The notes: generated by a model from the sequence alone, not told the origin. 64,000 bases of DNA from Tragulus kanchil (GCA_022376925.1 JAIOJX010000004.1:121049123-121113122); one strand, 5' to 3'. Shown: positions 12,560-26,239, numbered from the stretch's first letter. Made by a program: numbers and translations.

Positions 12560-13194
12560 AGTGAGACCCGTACAGACAACTTTTGACTGGGATAGTCATC
12601 TCCTGCCCAAAATGTCTTGCCTCATGAGTCTGAGAGGACATGATATCAGTGTCTGGGAATCTTGAAATCAAGTCCCAACAAGGTTCTGAAGCAGGTGTAA
12701 GGATAGGCAGTACTCCTAGAAGGCAATCTTATATTAAGGAGCTCTATGTTAAGGAAGGAGATTCCTTGAAATTGTACTCAAAATAGTGCTGACACCTGAA
12801 GAGTGTTTTCATACATCCAGGAGTGAATAATCTAACCTTGAATACGTCAAATAGTTGACATGTGGCAGCAGCCATATTTTTTCTTCTCCCGCCTAGTGAG
12901 CAAGAGACCGTTCACTCTGGCTGAAGAGAGGGCACTATTGTCTATATGAGCCTAAAGGCAGCGTGGAGCACTTCTCTGAAACAAGATGAGTGAGAACCTC
13001 AAGGAATCTTTAAAGCAACACTTGGGTAGCTAGCAGCTACAGCTTAATCAGAATTGACCTTCCACAGGCAGCCTGATGTGGGCAAAGAGGGTAGAGTTTC
13101 TCACTATTTTCTTACTGCTTTTCTTTTTTGGTGGTCTTCAAGTCATGTAGCCTATGTCAGTTTTAAAAGATGAATCCAATTTTGTTTTTTAATA

Positions 13195-13560
13195 TCACTG
13201 TCATCAGACAGAGGGATGGATCTCTGCCTCCTTCTCCTGAATCTTGGTCACTTATAATTGGTCACATGGAAGTGATGCCATGGGACTTCTGAGACTAAGT
13301 CAGAAAGGGCCATGCACCCTCTTCTTTTTAGACACGCCCCCTTATGGAGCCCTGATCAGGCCACCGTGTAAAATGTCCATCCACTCTAAGACCTCCACAC
13401 TGTAAGGAGGCCCAGATCACATATAATGGCCAAATGTATGTACTCTGGTCTTCTAGCCCCTGCTGACATCTCAGACACCCATCAGTGGCTAGACATGTGA
13501 GTGAACATGGTTCCGGTGATCCCAGCAGCTAGATGTTGAGTCACTCGCAGAAGCTAGGTT
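13195..13560 (+). repeat. MLT1-type MaLR LTR fragment
   Basis: Order of diagnostic words: TGTAAGGAGGCCCAGA, CACATATAATGGCC, CTGCTGACATCTCAGACACC, GCTAGACATGTGAGTGAA, GATCCCAGCAGCTAG. This follows old mammalian MLT1 LTRs. Diverged and incomplete. Confidence 0.65.
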
Positions 13561-14000
13561 TTACTAGGTGAAGCCCAGGCACTGTGAAACTGAAACTAAC
13601 CACTCCTACAACAGCCCTCTGTAACTTTGAAAGCACATCATGTAAACTATCCTACGGCTTCATTATATAAGGTCAATACTAATTCCAACTCCCCAGTGAA
13701 GCTGGCTCCAGGTGAAATGTTTCATTCCTTTCCCCCATGTCCAATGCTCCTTTGCTGCAAATGTTTTACCATTTTCAAATGGTTAAACATGAATATGGAA
13801 GCCTTGTATTTAATAAGAATTAATAATACCTTCTCACACCATATCTCTGGACTATTTGACATTAAAATCCATTTCACAGGGAGAAACGGCATATGGCAAA
13901 TAACTGATAAAGGCAGAGCAAAGTCTAGTTCCGGATACCCAGTTCTGTGCTCCCTCCCCAAGGGAATGCTTAGCGACTGTAAACATAGGACAAAAAGGAG

Positions 14001-16202
14001 CAGTACAATAAATGACCTCCATTCCTTGTTACTTGTTTTAATGTTACAAGGAAATAATTCCTTTGCTAAAAATACAACCCTTTCTCCACAAAATCTATGC
14101 AGTTCAACAAAATATTTGACAACACTAAAAATGCTATTTAGTCAAAAATCTTTGATTGTCAAGAAAAAAGACAATCTGGAGTGCAATATAATCACTGAAC
14201 ACTTCATTTTTTTTCGCTATCGCTGAAAAGAACCAATATATTGATATTTTAATCCAAAAGATTGGTAGTTAATTCACTGCTAAGAGGTCTACAGTGTAGA
14301 CAACCGATCTTTTTGGTGCCCTGATGATCACACCAGTACTACTATTTTAAGTCTGGCTAGGCAAACAGAAATAGGCAAATAAATCTTTGGCCTTATATTG
14401 AAAAAAAATTTCCTAAAAGCTAATTATTACTTGAGTTTTAAGCTTGATGCTAACTGGGGAATTCTCATATGGAAGTAAATGTTATCATCATAGAGTGATT
14501 CTGGGTTTTCTACTATTAATATATCCAAATGCCTTTCACTAGAGATGGAACTAGGAAAATTGAACATAAAGAGAATCTATAAAATTCTGCTCATAACGTG
14601 ATCTACCTCATGAAGTCAAAATACAAATTATGAATTGCACACTAATTATCTATGGTGGAATTTTAGGAAGAACATGGGACAGGATTCAGAATACTTGAAT
14701 TCTGAATACTTGGACTCTGAACTCAGCTCTGTATCAATATGCATGTGATATTGGGTAAAATCTCTTGCCCTCTTGGCTTCTAAAATCTCTTTGCCTCGTT
14801 TTACTGAGTTTTGACTTTTTTTGCACTTCACAGATAGTGTTTTTCTTTATTTTTACAAGTTGAATGTTTGAGCAAGTTTATCAATACAAACTTTCTAACA
14901 GCAGTTGCTCACTTCCTGTCTATAACCACATGTTGGTAATCTTTGCTGTACTTCAAAATTTTCATGGTGATTATATTTGTCTGTGTGAAAGGAAAGTCAT
15001 ACTTTAAATCAAAACTTAGAAATCATCAAGCTTCGTGATGAAGCTCTGTTGAAAGTCAAGGCAGGTCTTGCACAAAACAGCCAAGCTGTGAACGCAAAGG
15101 AAAAGCAGTACAATAAATGACCTCCATTCCTTGTTACTTGTTTTAATGTTACAAGGAAATAATTCCTAAAATACAACCCTTTCTCCACAAAATCTATGCA
15201 GTTCAACAAAATATTTGACAACACTAAAAATGCTATTTAGTCAAAAATCTTTGATTGTCAAGAAAAAAGACAATCTGGAGTGCAATATAATCACTGAACA
15301 CTTCATTTTTTTTCGCTATCGCTGAAAAGAACCAATATATTGATATTTTAATCCAAAAGATTGGTAGTTAATTCACTGCTAAGAGGTCTACAGTGTAGAC
15401 AACCGATCTTTTTGGTGCCCTGATGATCACACCAGTACTACTATTTTAAGTCTGGCTAGGCAAACAGAAATAGGCCAATAAATCTTTGGCCTTATATTGA
15501 AAAAAATTCCTAAAAGCTAATTATTACTTGAGTTTTAAGCTTGATGCTAACTGGGGAATTCTCATATGGAAGTAAATGTTATCATCATAGAGTGATTCTG
15601 GGTTTTCTACTATTAATATATCCAAATGCCTTTCACTAGAGATGGAACTAGGAAAATTGAACATAAAGAGAATCTATAAAATTCTGCTCATAACGTGATC
15701 TACCTCATGAAGTCAAAATACAAATTATGAATTGCACACTAATTATCTATGGTGGAATTTTAGGAAGAACATGGGACAGGATTCAGAATACTTGAATTCT
15801 GAATACTTGGACTCTGAACTCAGCTCTGTATCAATATGCATGTGATATTGGGTAAAATCTCTTGCCCTCTTGGCTTCTAAAATCTCTTTGCCTCGTTTTA
15901 CTGAGTTTTGACTTTTTTTGCACTTCACAGATAGTGTTTTTCTTTATTTTTACAAGTTGAATGTTTGAGCAAGTTTATCAATACAAACTTTCTAACAGCA
16001 GTTGCTCACTTCCTGTCTATAACCACATGTTGGTAATCTTTGCTGTACTTCAAAATTTTCATGGTGATTATATTTGTCTGTGTGAAAGGAAAGTCATACT
16101 TTAAATCAAAACTTAGAAATCATCAAGCTTCGTGATGAAGCTCTGTTGAAAGTCAAGGCAGGTCTTGCACAAAACAGCCAAGCTGTGAACGCAAAGGAAA
16201 AG
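14001..16202 (+). repeat. Tandem ~1.10-kb direct duplication 4
   Basis: Copy A 14001-15104 and copy B 15105-16202. Copy B lacks 6 bp present in copy A (near 14060 versus 15165) and has shorter A/T runs near 15500. Otherwise near-identical. The block has no recognisable gene; 14665-14830 weakly resembles a MIR element. Confidence 0.93.
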
Positions 16203-16553
16203 GTCTTGGAGGTAGTGGAAATGAATACACAAATTATCGGAAAGCAAAACAGCCTTACTGCTGACATGAAGAAACCTGTAATGGTCCAAATGGAAGATCA
16301 AATCAGCCACATTTCTCTAGGCCAAAGCCTAAGCCTAACCCACAGAGAGGCCCTAACTCTCCAATTCTATGAGGTGAGAGAGATGAGAGAGCTGCAGAAG
16401 AAAAGCCTGAAGCTAGCAGATGTTGATTCATGAGACTGAAGGAAAGAAGCCATCTCTGTAACACAAAAGGGCAAAGGAAATAGAAAATGCCAGTAAAAGC
16501 TACAGCAAGATAACCAGAAGATCTAGCTAAGGTCATTAGCTGCGAGAAACAAG

Positions 16554-16640
16554 GGGCTTCTCTGGAGGCTCAGTGGTCAAGAACTCACCTATCAATGTAG
16601 GAGACGTGAGTTTGATTCCTGGGTCTGGAAGAATTGAAAA
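16554..16640 (+). repeat. Truncated Bov-tA-type SINE head
   Basis: About 85 bp of SINE head (GGGGCTTCTCTGGAGGCTCA ... TTTGATTCCTGGGTCTGG) with no body. Confidence 0.6.
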
Positions 16641-16849
16641 GAATTTATTTCTCCAATTCCTACTGTTGAACAATCAGATTGTTTCCAATTAAAATAATAC
16701 AGTAAGATGCCAAAAATGTACTTGAACCCAATGAAAAGAAATGGAGAAGATATTCAAATACCTTAAAGAGATAGGTTATTATAAATGGGAAGAAACAACC
16801 AGAAAAGAGACTTTAACTCAAAATAAATATTGTCTAGTAATCAGGATTA

Positions 16850-17276
16850 TGGTTTTTCCAAGTAGCATATATAGATGTGAGAATCAGACCATAACGAAGA
16901 CTGAGCACAGAGCTGATGCTTTCAAATTGTGATGCTGGAGAAGACCCCTGAGAGTCGCTTAGAATGCAAGGAGATCAAACCAGTCAATCCTAAGTAAATC
17001 AACCTTGAATACTAATAAGGACTGATGCTGAAGCTGAAACTCCAACACTTTGGCCACATGATGTGAAGAGCTGACTCATTTGAAAAGACCTTGATGCTGG
17101 AAAAGATTGAAGGCAAAAGGAGAAGAGGCAGGCAGAAGATGAGACGGTTGGATGGCATCATCACCTCAAAGGACATGAATGTGAGCAAACTCCAGGAGAT
17201 ACTGAAGGATAGGGAAACCTGGCGTGCTACAGTCCATGGGATTGAAAAGAGTAGGACACAACTTAGCGACTGAACA
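16850..17276 (+). repeat. BovB (RTE) LINE 3' end (second copy 18000-18426)
   Basis: Broken reverse-transcriptase ORF end. Translation shows MLEKIEGKRRRGRQKMRRLD, then WRATVHGIEKSRTQLSD and a stop, the C-terminus of BovB ORF2. Upstream frames give GCENQTITK- and LWCWRRPLR-type words of the same ORF, with frame breaks. Dead 5'-truncated copy, doubled by duplication 5. Confidence 0.88.
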
Positions 17277-18921
17277 ACTGTATCAATACAATGCTAACTG
17301 GGAAAACGGCAGCTTTGGGAGGTAATAAATCTTCAACCTTTAGGCACAGAGGGGAGTGTTTGGTGCAAATGTTTCACGGGATATTTGAGTACTGCATAGT
17401 GGTGACTGTTACATTTTATTTCATTCTAAAAGTTTATGAGTCTATCCCTCAGGGGATAGTGCTGTGCAGGAAAAGGTATGAAAGAGAAATATTAAAACTG
17501 AAGAAATTTATTGAAAGGGCAAGTTAACCGCCCCTCCCCTCCCCAAGCTATCTAGCTCTCAAGAACATTACCATTTTGTCATTTGGAAACAGGAGGCTTA
17601 AAATAGAAAAGTTTTAAAAACTAATGCTAATGGAAATCACACCTGCTGTGACAGGCTTAGAAGGAATGAGTCACCATATATCAGAGTAAGAAGGAATGTT
17701 GAAGATCTTCTTGTCAAAAAACATAATTAGTAGGGCTTCTCTGGAGGCTACAAGTGGGGGTTTGATTCCTGGGTCTGGAAGAATTGAAAAGAATTTATTT
17801 CTCCAATTCCTACTGTTGAACAATCAGATTGTTTCCAATTAAAATAATACAGTAAGATGCCAAAAATGTACTTGAACCCAATGAAAAGAAATGGAGAAGA
17901 TATTCAAATACCTTAAAGAGATAGGTTATTATAAATGGGAAGAAACAACCAGAAAAGAGACTTTAACTCAAAATAAATATTGTCTAGTAATCAGGATTAT
18001 GGTTTTTCCAAGTAGCATATATAGATGTGAGAATCAGACCATAACGAAGACTGAGCACAGAGCTGATGCTTTCAAATTGTGATGCTGGAGAAGACCCCTG
18101 AGAGTCGCTTAGAATGCAAGGAGATCAAACCAGTCAATCCTAAGTAAATCAACCTTGAATACTAATAAGGACTGATGCTGAAGCTGAAACTCCAACACTT
18201 TGGCCACATGATGTGAAGAGCTGACTCATTTGAAAAGACCTTGATGCTGGAAAAGATTGAAGGCAAAAGGAGAAGAGGCAGGCAGAAGATGAGACGGTTG
18301 GATGGCATCATCACCTCAAAGGACATGAATGTGAGCAAACTCCAGGAGATACTGAAGGATAGGGAAACCTGGCGTGCTACAGTCCATGGGATTGAAAAGA
18401 GTAGGACACAACTTAGCGACTGAACAACTGTATCAATACAATGCTAACTGGGAAAACGGCAGCTTTGGGAGGTAATAAATCTTCAACCTTTAGGCACAGA
18501 GGGGAGTGTTTGGTGCAAATGTTTCACGGGATATTTGAGTACTGCATAGTGGTGACTGTTACATTTTATTTCATTCTAAAAGTTTATGAGTCTATCCCTC
18601 AGGGGATAGTGCTGTGCAGGAAAAGGTATGAAAGAGAAATATTAAAACTGAAGAAATTTATTGAAAGGGCAAGTTAACCGCCCCTCCCCTCCCCAAGCTA
18701 TCTAGCTCTCAAGAACATTACCATTTTGTCATTTGGAAACAGGAGGCTTAAAATAGAAAAGTTTTAAAAACTAATGCTAATGGAAATCACACCTGCTGTG
18801 ACAGGCTTAGAAGGAATGAGTCACCATATATCAGAGTAAGAAGGAATGTTGAAGATCTTCTTGTCCAATACATTAAATCTATTAGATGAAAGCACCGAAT
18901 TCAAGAAAACACTGACTGGTG

Positions 18922-19300
18922 TCTTCCCTGGTAGCCCAGTGGTTAAGAATCTGCCTAGCAATGGGAGGGACATGAGTTTGATCCCTGGTCAGTGAACTAA
19001 GATCCCATATGCCATAGAGCAACCATTGAGCCCACATGCTCTGGAGACCAGGTGCCACAACTAGAGAGCCTAAGTGCCCTGGCTACTGACACCTGTATGT
19101 TCTGGAACTTGAGAACTGCAACCACTAAGTCTGCATGCCACAACTAGAGAGTCTGTGAGCTGTAATGAAAGATCCTGCATGATGCAATGAAGATCCTTTG
19201 AGCCAGAACTAATTGACAGAGCCACAGTGAAAGAGTGACACAGGGAGGGAAAAAGGGAGGGAGAAGGAGAGAAAGAAAGAAAGAAAGAAGAAAAAAAAAG
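18922..19300 (+). repeat. CHR-type SINE with purine-rich tail
   Basis: Head CTTCCCTGGTAGCCCAGTGG, repeated GCCACAACTAGAGAG words typical of CHR SINEs, ending in a GGGA/GAAA-rich simple tract at 19240-19300. Confidence 0.75.
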
Positions 19301-20220
19301 CAGGCCATAACTGAAGCAGGACAGAATAGTTTAAAACATAGAATATTAAAAATCAGAACTAAACCTAATTTAATAATGAGAACCCCTTCTTATTCAATGT
19401 CATAACAAACAAACACTTTATAAAGCAAAAAAAAAAGATTGATCCTAAGTCACTTACCTGGCTAATGATAGACGTAAGACTTCAATCTAGACTTTTAGAT
19501 CTGTCAAATTGAATTTAAAATGTCTTTACATTTTAAGGTAACATAAGACTTAACAGTATTTCTGGAATCTTCCTTTTAATGACATTTAAAACCCTAGTTC
19601 CAAAGGTTGCAACAACTGCACTTTACCAAAGGGTAGTGGTATAGATACTTTTACTTCCCTTAGGGCTTTCCAAATACACAGATCCTTTATTTTTTCAATT
19701 ATGAATCACACCCAGGTGGTGAGACACAGAATCTTGCAAATATATCGAAAGTCAGGATGTAATCATCAGTGTACTTAATTCCAACATTAAATATATTTAC
19801 GCCCACATTAGCTAATCTTAAATAATTACGTGAGCTTTTTTATAATTGAAAAAGTTACGATTTTTTTTCTCCTGGCAAATGACTGTGAACTTAATATTAC
19901 AGAGATTTCATGTTTAAGTAATTCCCCTTTAGTGCAAACACTGTTACTAATCAAACTCCTTTCAAAATATCACTAGAAGACTATTCATAGAATATAGAAA
20001 TTTATAGTGATTTGATAAGATAATCACAAAATAAAGACAAAATATTGTATCTACAAACATGCATAGGTAAAGCAACAAACCAAAATGTTAACAAAATAAC
20101 TTTTCACACTTATCCTGTTTTTAAATTTTCATGTAATTGTTATATATTTCACACTAATAACAAAACAATCTTATATTCTACAAATTAAAATGAAGCTAAT
20201 AAAACAAATTATATCTACTA
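19300..20220. other. Unassigned AT-rich intergenic DNA
   Basis: AT-rich sequence in which I see no gene or named repeat. Confidence 0.5.
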
Positions 20221-20412
20221 CTGGGGGCAAGAATCCCCTAGAAGAAACACAGCAGCCCTCCTGGTCAACAAGAGTTTGAAATGCAGTACTTGGGTGCAAT
20301 CTCAAAAACGACAGAATGATCTTGGTTTGTTTCCAAGGCAAACCATTCAGTATCAGTTATCCAAGTCTATGCCCCAACCACTAAAGCTAATGAAGCTGAA
20401 GTTGAATAGTTC
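20221..20412 (+). repeat. BovB (RTE) LINE internal ORF2 fragment
   Basis: Translation in broken frames gives NPLEETQQP, MQYLGAISKTTE and VIQVYAPTTKANEAEVE, matching the endonuclease region of BovB ORF2. Stops and frame changes show it is dead. Confidence 0.8.
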
Positions 20413-21127
20413 AATTTAAGAAAATTGTATACTTCTCAGAAATATGATGTGTACACCTTGATAATCCAGTGTGAAAAAAAAAAAATAATAATGTGTGCAA
20501 TAGCTAGTAGTTCACAGACACACATTTTTACTGATTATCCATGGCATATATGTAACCAACATCAAAAATGTCAACTAAACCACAAATTATGTATAGTTCA
20601 TTACAAAGTACTACAGATGGGACATCCACTGACATCTAGAAAAAGAGCAAGTGGAATTCCTAAATACCTAGTTTGATCTTTCATCTTCTGCAAATTGTTT
20701 TCTTACTTCTAAGTTCCTATATTCAATTAACATATATCCTTTTATATCTTCTCTTCACACTAATTTCACTGTTTCTGGGCACAGGTAATAACAACACTTC
20801 TTTATTGGTAATGATAGAGTAACAAAAATTATACAGAAAGCATTCATTATGGGTATTTCATTTGAACTTTCTAATTCAGTAATTCTTTCTTCAGTGGTGT
20901 TTATAGCCTTTGGTGGGCAGACTCTAAGACTGTTCTCAGTGATTCACATTTCCTATTGATGAACTTGTTGCCTATTGATGACCCTTTGTTAATGGACTTG
21001 ACACAGCAACTGGGCCTTCTTATTAGCAGACTCTTTCCATAGGCCTCTGTTCTGTTGTAAACTGCTCTAATGCAGAGGTCATATGGCAAAGAACCGAAGG
21101 ATGCATCTATCCAAAGAAGTCAAGAGT

Positions 21128-21322
21128 GGTAGCTCAGATGGCAAAGACTCTACCTGCAATGCAGCAGATCCAGGTTCTATCCTTGGGTATGGAAGATTTC
21201 CTGGAGAAGGAAATGGCAACCCACTCCAGTATTCTTGCCTGGGAAATCTCATGGACAGAGGAGCTTGGTGGGCTACAGTCCAAGAGGTGGCAAAGTGTCT
21301 GACACAGTTGAGCAACGAACAC
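21128..21322 (+). repeat. Bov-tA-type SINE
   Basis: Plus-strand copy with GGAGAAGGAAATGGCAACCC and CCACTCCAGTATTCTTGCC. Confidence 0.85.
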
Positions 21323-23877
21323 TTTCTACCCAAGGGTTGGTAAGAAACTGAGGCCTTCAGTTCAACACCCTTTTTTGTACTTCCACGAGGCTTTGAACGA
21401 CTTTTCCTGACTTGGAGCCTTGTGAGATTGAATCAGAGAATCAAGTTAAGCAGCCATGGTTTGACTCAAGAGCCACAGAAACTGTGATGATACATGTGTG
21501 TTGTTTTAAGAAGCTACGTCTGCAGGTTATGTTATATAGAAGAGATTACTAATACAGTAATTGTGTTCTTAATGTCTTTTAATGTTTCTCCAGTTTTTGA
21601 GTATTTGCCTCTTTTGAAATATATAACATTTTTTAGTTTCCAGTTCTGAAAATTTCAATCTTTTATTATATCTCTTGAACACAGAAAACATTAATTTAAA
21701 AGTCTATTTCACAATTCAAATAGTTAATAACCCTTGTGTCTGTTGTTACTGTCTATTGTTTCTGGTTGTCTGTCTCCTTTTATGCTGAATCCTTACACGG
21801 ACATATCGTATCTGAAAAACTGCAGAAATGATGTGGGACCTAGGAATGTGTTCTTTCTCCAAATTAGCACCTTTCATATTCCCAGGACACTAGAAATCTC
21901 GAGTCTCATTAATCTACTTATAAAACTTCAGATTTTTCTAGTCTATCTAGTTGACTCAGTTCTAAACTATACACAATGTGAATGGTTTACTTCTAGTTTA
22001 CCCTTATATCCTGTATGTGGTCATTCAGGGTCATTCATGGAAAGCTACCAGAGTCCCCGACTTGGAGATCCTGTGCTATAACTTCTGTCCTTCTAACTTC
22101 ACAAGGCTATTCAACCTTTCAGCCTCTTCTTTCTGGCTATCAAATTGCCCCTTCAGAGCAAAAGCGGGCCCAATACTAGGTCTACTTTTCTATTTTCTTC
22201 CAGATATGCCTGACAATTACTTACTACCGAGTTACCTCTCTAATGCCTTGAAATAGATGTTTGCTATATTTAGTTAGATATTATAGCAGGAAGACTGAAT
22301 CAAATAATCTTCCCACCATTTTGGGAAGCAGAAGTCAAAGGTTTGTTTTCTGTTTTTATTTTTTAACAGGTTACTTCACAGCTGTGTAATGAGTCTCTGT
22401 TTGACTGCCACATGGGCATTTTCTCTTGTCTAGTAAAGGCTCAACTCTATAAGAACATCTTAACTATTCTTCCCCAAGTGGGAACTCTATAGGGTGTCCA
22501 AACATTCTCTGGTTGCCAACTTTGGTTCTGTGAAAACGGACAAGATTTCTCCCAACTTTATGATGAATAAACTGTCAAAACAAAACAAGTCAGGTCTTCT
22601 TTGCCTTTAATTTAGCAGAAGATGTAGGGAACAGACATTCATATATTTTGCTAGGTAACTTTATACTCAAAAACCAGGTTTAACTTAATTATCTCCAGTG
22701 AAACCGAACTCCTCCCTTGAATTCAATTTATCATTACTATAGTATCATTACTATACTATTAATAGAAAATGGAGATCTCTAGTCTAGAAGGCAACTATAA
22801 AGATTGAACTCAACTACTAATCATACAAGTTCTTAATAGTAATCTGCACCTTAGGGATCAAAAAACTCAATGCTTCGGGGCAAAACATTTAACAAAAATT
22901 AGTGAAGTATGTCTGATGATGTTGGCAAGTAAAGACAGGAAAAATAGAGAGTGAGGGACTGTGGCAAATTGCAGAGTGTGTGCGCTCTGCAGGGACACAA
23001 AGCAGATGATTTCCAGCACATTATAAACTTGCCACTAAGTACACGAGTAGACAGGCCGCAAATGTAAGACTGTAAAGCAAGGTATGCTCTTCCAGAGTTC
23101 TGAGATTAACGAAAATTTCTTTGAACTTCCTGTTACATCTTTGAAAATATACGTGGCTTTTTCCCACTATATCCTATGTGCATTAATACAAAAATGGTTT
23201 CTCTAAGTATTAAAGCAAAGTCAATTGGCAACTGCAAAAGGAAGGTGAGTTATGCTTATTTGGTGATTCTCTACCCATGTATTCCTAGGAGTGAATGTAT
23301 TTGGGTAACTTTGGCTAAATCCCACTAACTTTCATAGGCAGGATCTGCATTTCAATCTAAAGTTCCACTTACACTAATAGAATGTTTTCTTGGTCAAAGC
23401 ATAGGAAAGGTTACAACAGTCTAGATTATATAAAGAGTACATCTGACAAAAATGAAAGGGCCAGCAGGATAATCAGCTTTCATTTTTAGATTGTAATATA
23501 GCCCTAGGCGAGTTTGATTTTATATTGAATATACAGCGCAGGCAATAAGCATTTAGGTATATATTTTTATTTTCAAATGACCAGGTATTTCTGGTTTAAA
23601 ACTGTATCAACAATTTCTGGATATACTGTGGTGTGGATAGAGTTCACGACCTGATGACTGCTGCTTTTAAGAATTTCCTGGCATTTTCTCTGGCCTAATA
23701 TATGATTTTGTATATACATGTTCTAACACATTTAAAAAGATATGTTTGTAAGATACCAAATTTTATTAAGTCAACTTTACTAATTATTCCCCATTTTAAC
23801 TTACTCCAACTTCTTAAGATTTACTTTAAGCAACATTTTCATATACAGATTACAGTTTATAAAATAAAAATGACCTT
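21323..23877. other. Unassigned intergenic DNA, 2.5 kb
   Basis: No recognised gene, RNA gene or repeat. Open frames at 21734-22256 show no family motifs. This is one of the longer stretches without a visible SINE or block duplication. Confidence 0.5.
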
Positions 23878-23893
23878 TTAACACTAGATTTTT

Positions 23894-24080
23894 AAAAATT
23901 CCTCCCCCCTCCCCCGCCATCATGCCCGTTTTGTTTTTGTATTTATTTTCATCCATCTCTTATTCTTTGGCCTGTGTGGGCCTCCCATCGCAGTGGCGTC
24001 TCTCATCGCAGAGCACCCACTCTGGGCGCATGCGCTCCAGAGTGCTGGCCAGTAATTGGACACATTGGTCCAGCTGCTCC
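23894..24080 (-). repeat. 5'-truncated CHR-like SINE with target duplication
   Basis: Contains the GC-rich body but lacks the tRNA head. Flanked by TTAACACTAGATTTTT at 23878-23893 and TTAACATTAGATTTTT at 24081-24096. The truncation is therefore original to the insertion. Confidence 0.8.
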
Positions 24081-24694
24081 TTAACATTAGATTTTTTTTC
24101 TTGGCTTTAATTGTTTGAAATTATAGCTGCTCACCCTGCTTTATGCTTACTTTTACCTGATACAACTTTGTATACTCATTACATTTATTCATTTTGATTT
24201 CTTCATTGGTTCCCCTATTAGCTCATATGCTAATCAATTTTTAAGATACGTGGGGGTTGACATTTTTTCATTTATTCTAACCTATCTTTATCTAGTAATC
24301 TAGATTTCTTCTGATGTAATGTTTTTCCCCAGAAGGCTAAGCAATGCTACTTTGTTTCCTAATGTTCAGTGTTATATGCCAATATGACACCAATTAGATT
24401 TTCTTAGTAATTTTTTTTTCTGGAAATGCTTTTGGACCACACCAAGTGGTCTAAAAGTAAACCAAGTAACCACCTACTTCCCAAGTAAATCTTGAACTTT
24501 CACCTTTATTCACAGATATATCCACTGACTCTTCCTCCTGTATTTGGAGAGTGCCATCTATCAAGAAACAATTCAAAGGCACGTTCCTCGGATTTTTATC
24601 AGTAAGTATTAACATTTCCTTTATCTGAATTTATCCCACTGATGTACTGTTGCAGCACTGACTACATCTATAGTGTATTATTGGAGAATATCTA

Positions 24695-24910
24695 CCATAG
24701 GCTCTGGAGTCTGACCACCTGGGTTCAAATTCTAATCCTGTCACTTAATAGTTGTGTGACCTTCAGTATGTTGTTGAGCTCTCTGCCCTGTTAACTCATA
24801 TGCAAAATAAGAATAACAGTACCTAGCTCATAAAATAGTCGTGATGATCAAATGAGCTAATATCGGTGAAGTATCTAGACCATTCCACAGAACAGAGTCA
24901 GTGCTGTATG
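24695..24910 (+). repeat. MIR SINE
   Basis: Core words GACCACCTGGGTTCAAATTC, CACTTAATAGTTGTGTGACC, AATAACAGTACCTAGCTCAT and GATCAAATGAGCTAATA are in the MIR order. Ancient mammalian repeat. Confidence 0.85.
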
Positions 24911-25229
24911 ATGTCTTGACGTGTGTATAGGGGCATGTGTGTGTGTATGTGTTCTCCACTGCTGCAAATGAGAAAAACTGCCGTGGAAGGCTGAAACAGG
25001 TGCTACCATAGAGGGAGAAGCATGTAATGGACGGGACAATTAAATACAATCTGTTTAGGAAAAGAAATCATTTCAACTGAACCCTAGGTCCTTAATAACA
25101 CAGTATTTTAAAAGCACCTTCATATACACTAGCTCATTTCATTCTTAGACACGTCTGCAAGATTATTTTACTTCATGGAAGCAGAAATTAAGAATGGTAA
25201 CTCAAACTGCCCAACGTTCAATTACTTAG

Positions 25230-25455
25230 AAGTGCTGCTGCTTAGTCACTTCAGTCGTGTCCGACTCTGCATGACACCATGGACTGGAGCCTGCCAGGCC
25301 TCTCCGTCCATGGAATTCTCCAGGCAAGAACCCTGGAGTGGGTTGCCATGTCCTCCTCCAGGGGGTCTTCCCAACCCAGGTACTGAACAGGAGTCTCCTA
25401 TGCCTCCTGCACTGGCAGGCAGTTTCTTTACCACTAGCACCACCTGGGAAGCCCA
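25230..25455 (-). repeat. Bov-tA/Bov-A2-type SINE
   Basis: Minus-strand, well-preserved copy with CTTAGTCACTTCAGTCGTGT near its 3' end and CACCACCTGGGAAGCCC at the head. Confidence 0.86.
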
Positions 25456-25523
25456 CTAACTACAGTAAAGAGGTTATATAAAACAATAACAAGTGCTAGC
25501 ACAGCTATACAAAGGTAATTAGG

Positions 25524-25660
25524 GGAATTCCCTAGCAGTTCAGTGGTTAGGGCTCCACACGTTCACTGCAGGCCACAGTTTCCACCTTGATTGGAAAATT
25601 AAGATTCTGAATGCTGCACAGCACAGCCTCTCCGCCAAAAACAACAGCAATAACAAATGT
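25524..25660 (+). repeat. CHR-1/CHR-L-type SINE
   Basis: Short older element with head GGGGAATTCCCTAGCAGTTC and AGTGGTTAGGGCTCCA, ending GCCAAAAACAACAGC. Confidence 0.65.
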
Positions 25661-26239
25661 AATTATGTTTGCTTACTAAAAATAGTTTGAATGAACCTTA
25701 ATTCTTAGCAAGATTAACAATTACCAACTGACAATTAATTTCAAAACATATCAAACCTAGTTTCCCAATCTTCGGGACAGACCAAACGAAATTAGAAGAA
25801 ACCATCAATGTTACTGCTAAGGTCTAAGAAACTAAGTTCCATATAATTCGTCAGTTATATTATTAATCATCGGTGAAACCTTAGTAAACTTATTTTAACT
25901 TCCCTGTACCAGTTTCCTATAGTGTGCAAAATATTGCTCACATCTTGAAAGGTTTTGTGTAGAGATCTAAAACTCTGTATCATGCTATCACAAAAACATT
26001 AAAAAGAACAAAAAAATACAACAAAACATCTAAATATTCTCAAGCATTTGAATTACTCTCCTTATATTACTTTTAAAATCATAGAAAATGGAGCAGGACC
26101 TGGGAAGCCTTCCAGGATACAGAACCCTGTTATCCCTGTCTCTTGTTTTATAGAAAAGTTTTAGCCTCCAAGGCCTTCCCTAAGTTCTAAGCAGCAAAGT
26201 GAATTGAATAAATGAGACAGTACAGAAACAAAGAAAAAC

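Larger units (their letters stand above)
16554..18865 (+). repeat. Tandem ~1.15-kb direct duplication 5
   Basis: Copy A 16554-17715, short linker to about 17733, and copy B 17734-18865, offset 1150 bp. The start of copy B is a shortened version of the SINE head at 16554. Each copy contains a BovB 3' end. Confidence 0.93.

Noticed and set aside
13627..14226. A 199-codon plus-strand open frame.
   Set aside because: No recognisable domain, AT-rich low-complexity composition, and the near-identical copy at 15105-16202 has a 6-bp deletion inside it and lacks the upstream part.
17091..18423. Two identical 60-codon frames (17091-17273 and 18241-18423) as small genes.
   Set aside because: They are the C-terminal end of dead BovB ORF2, doubled by block duplication 5.
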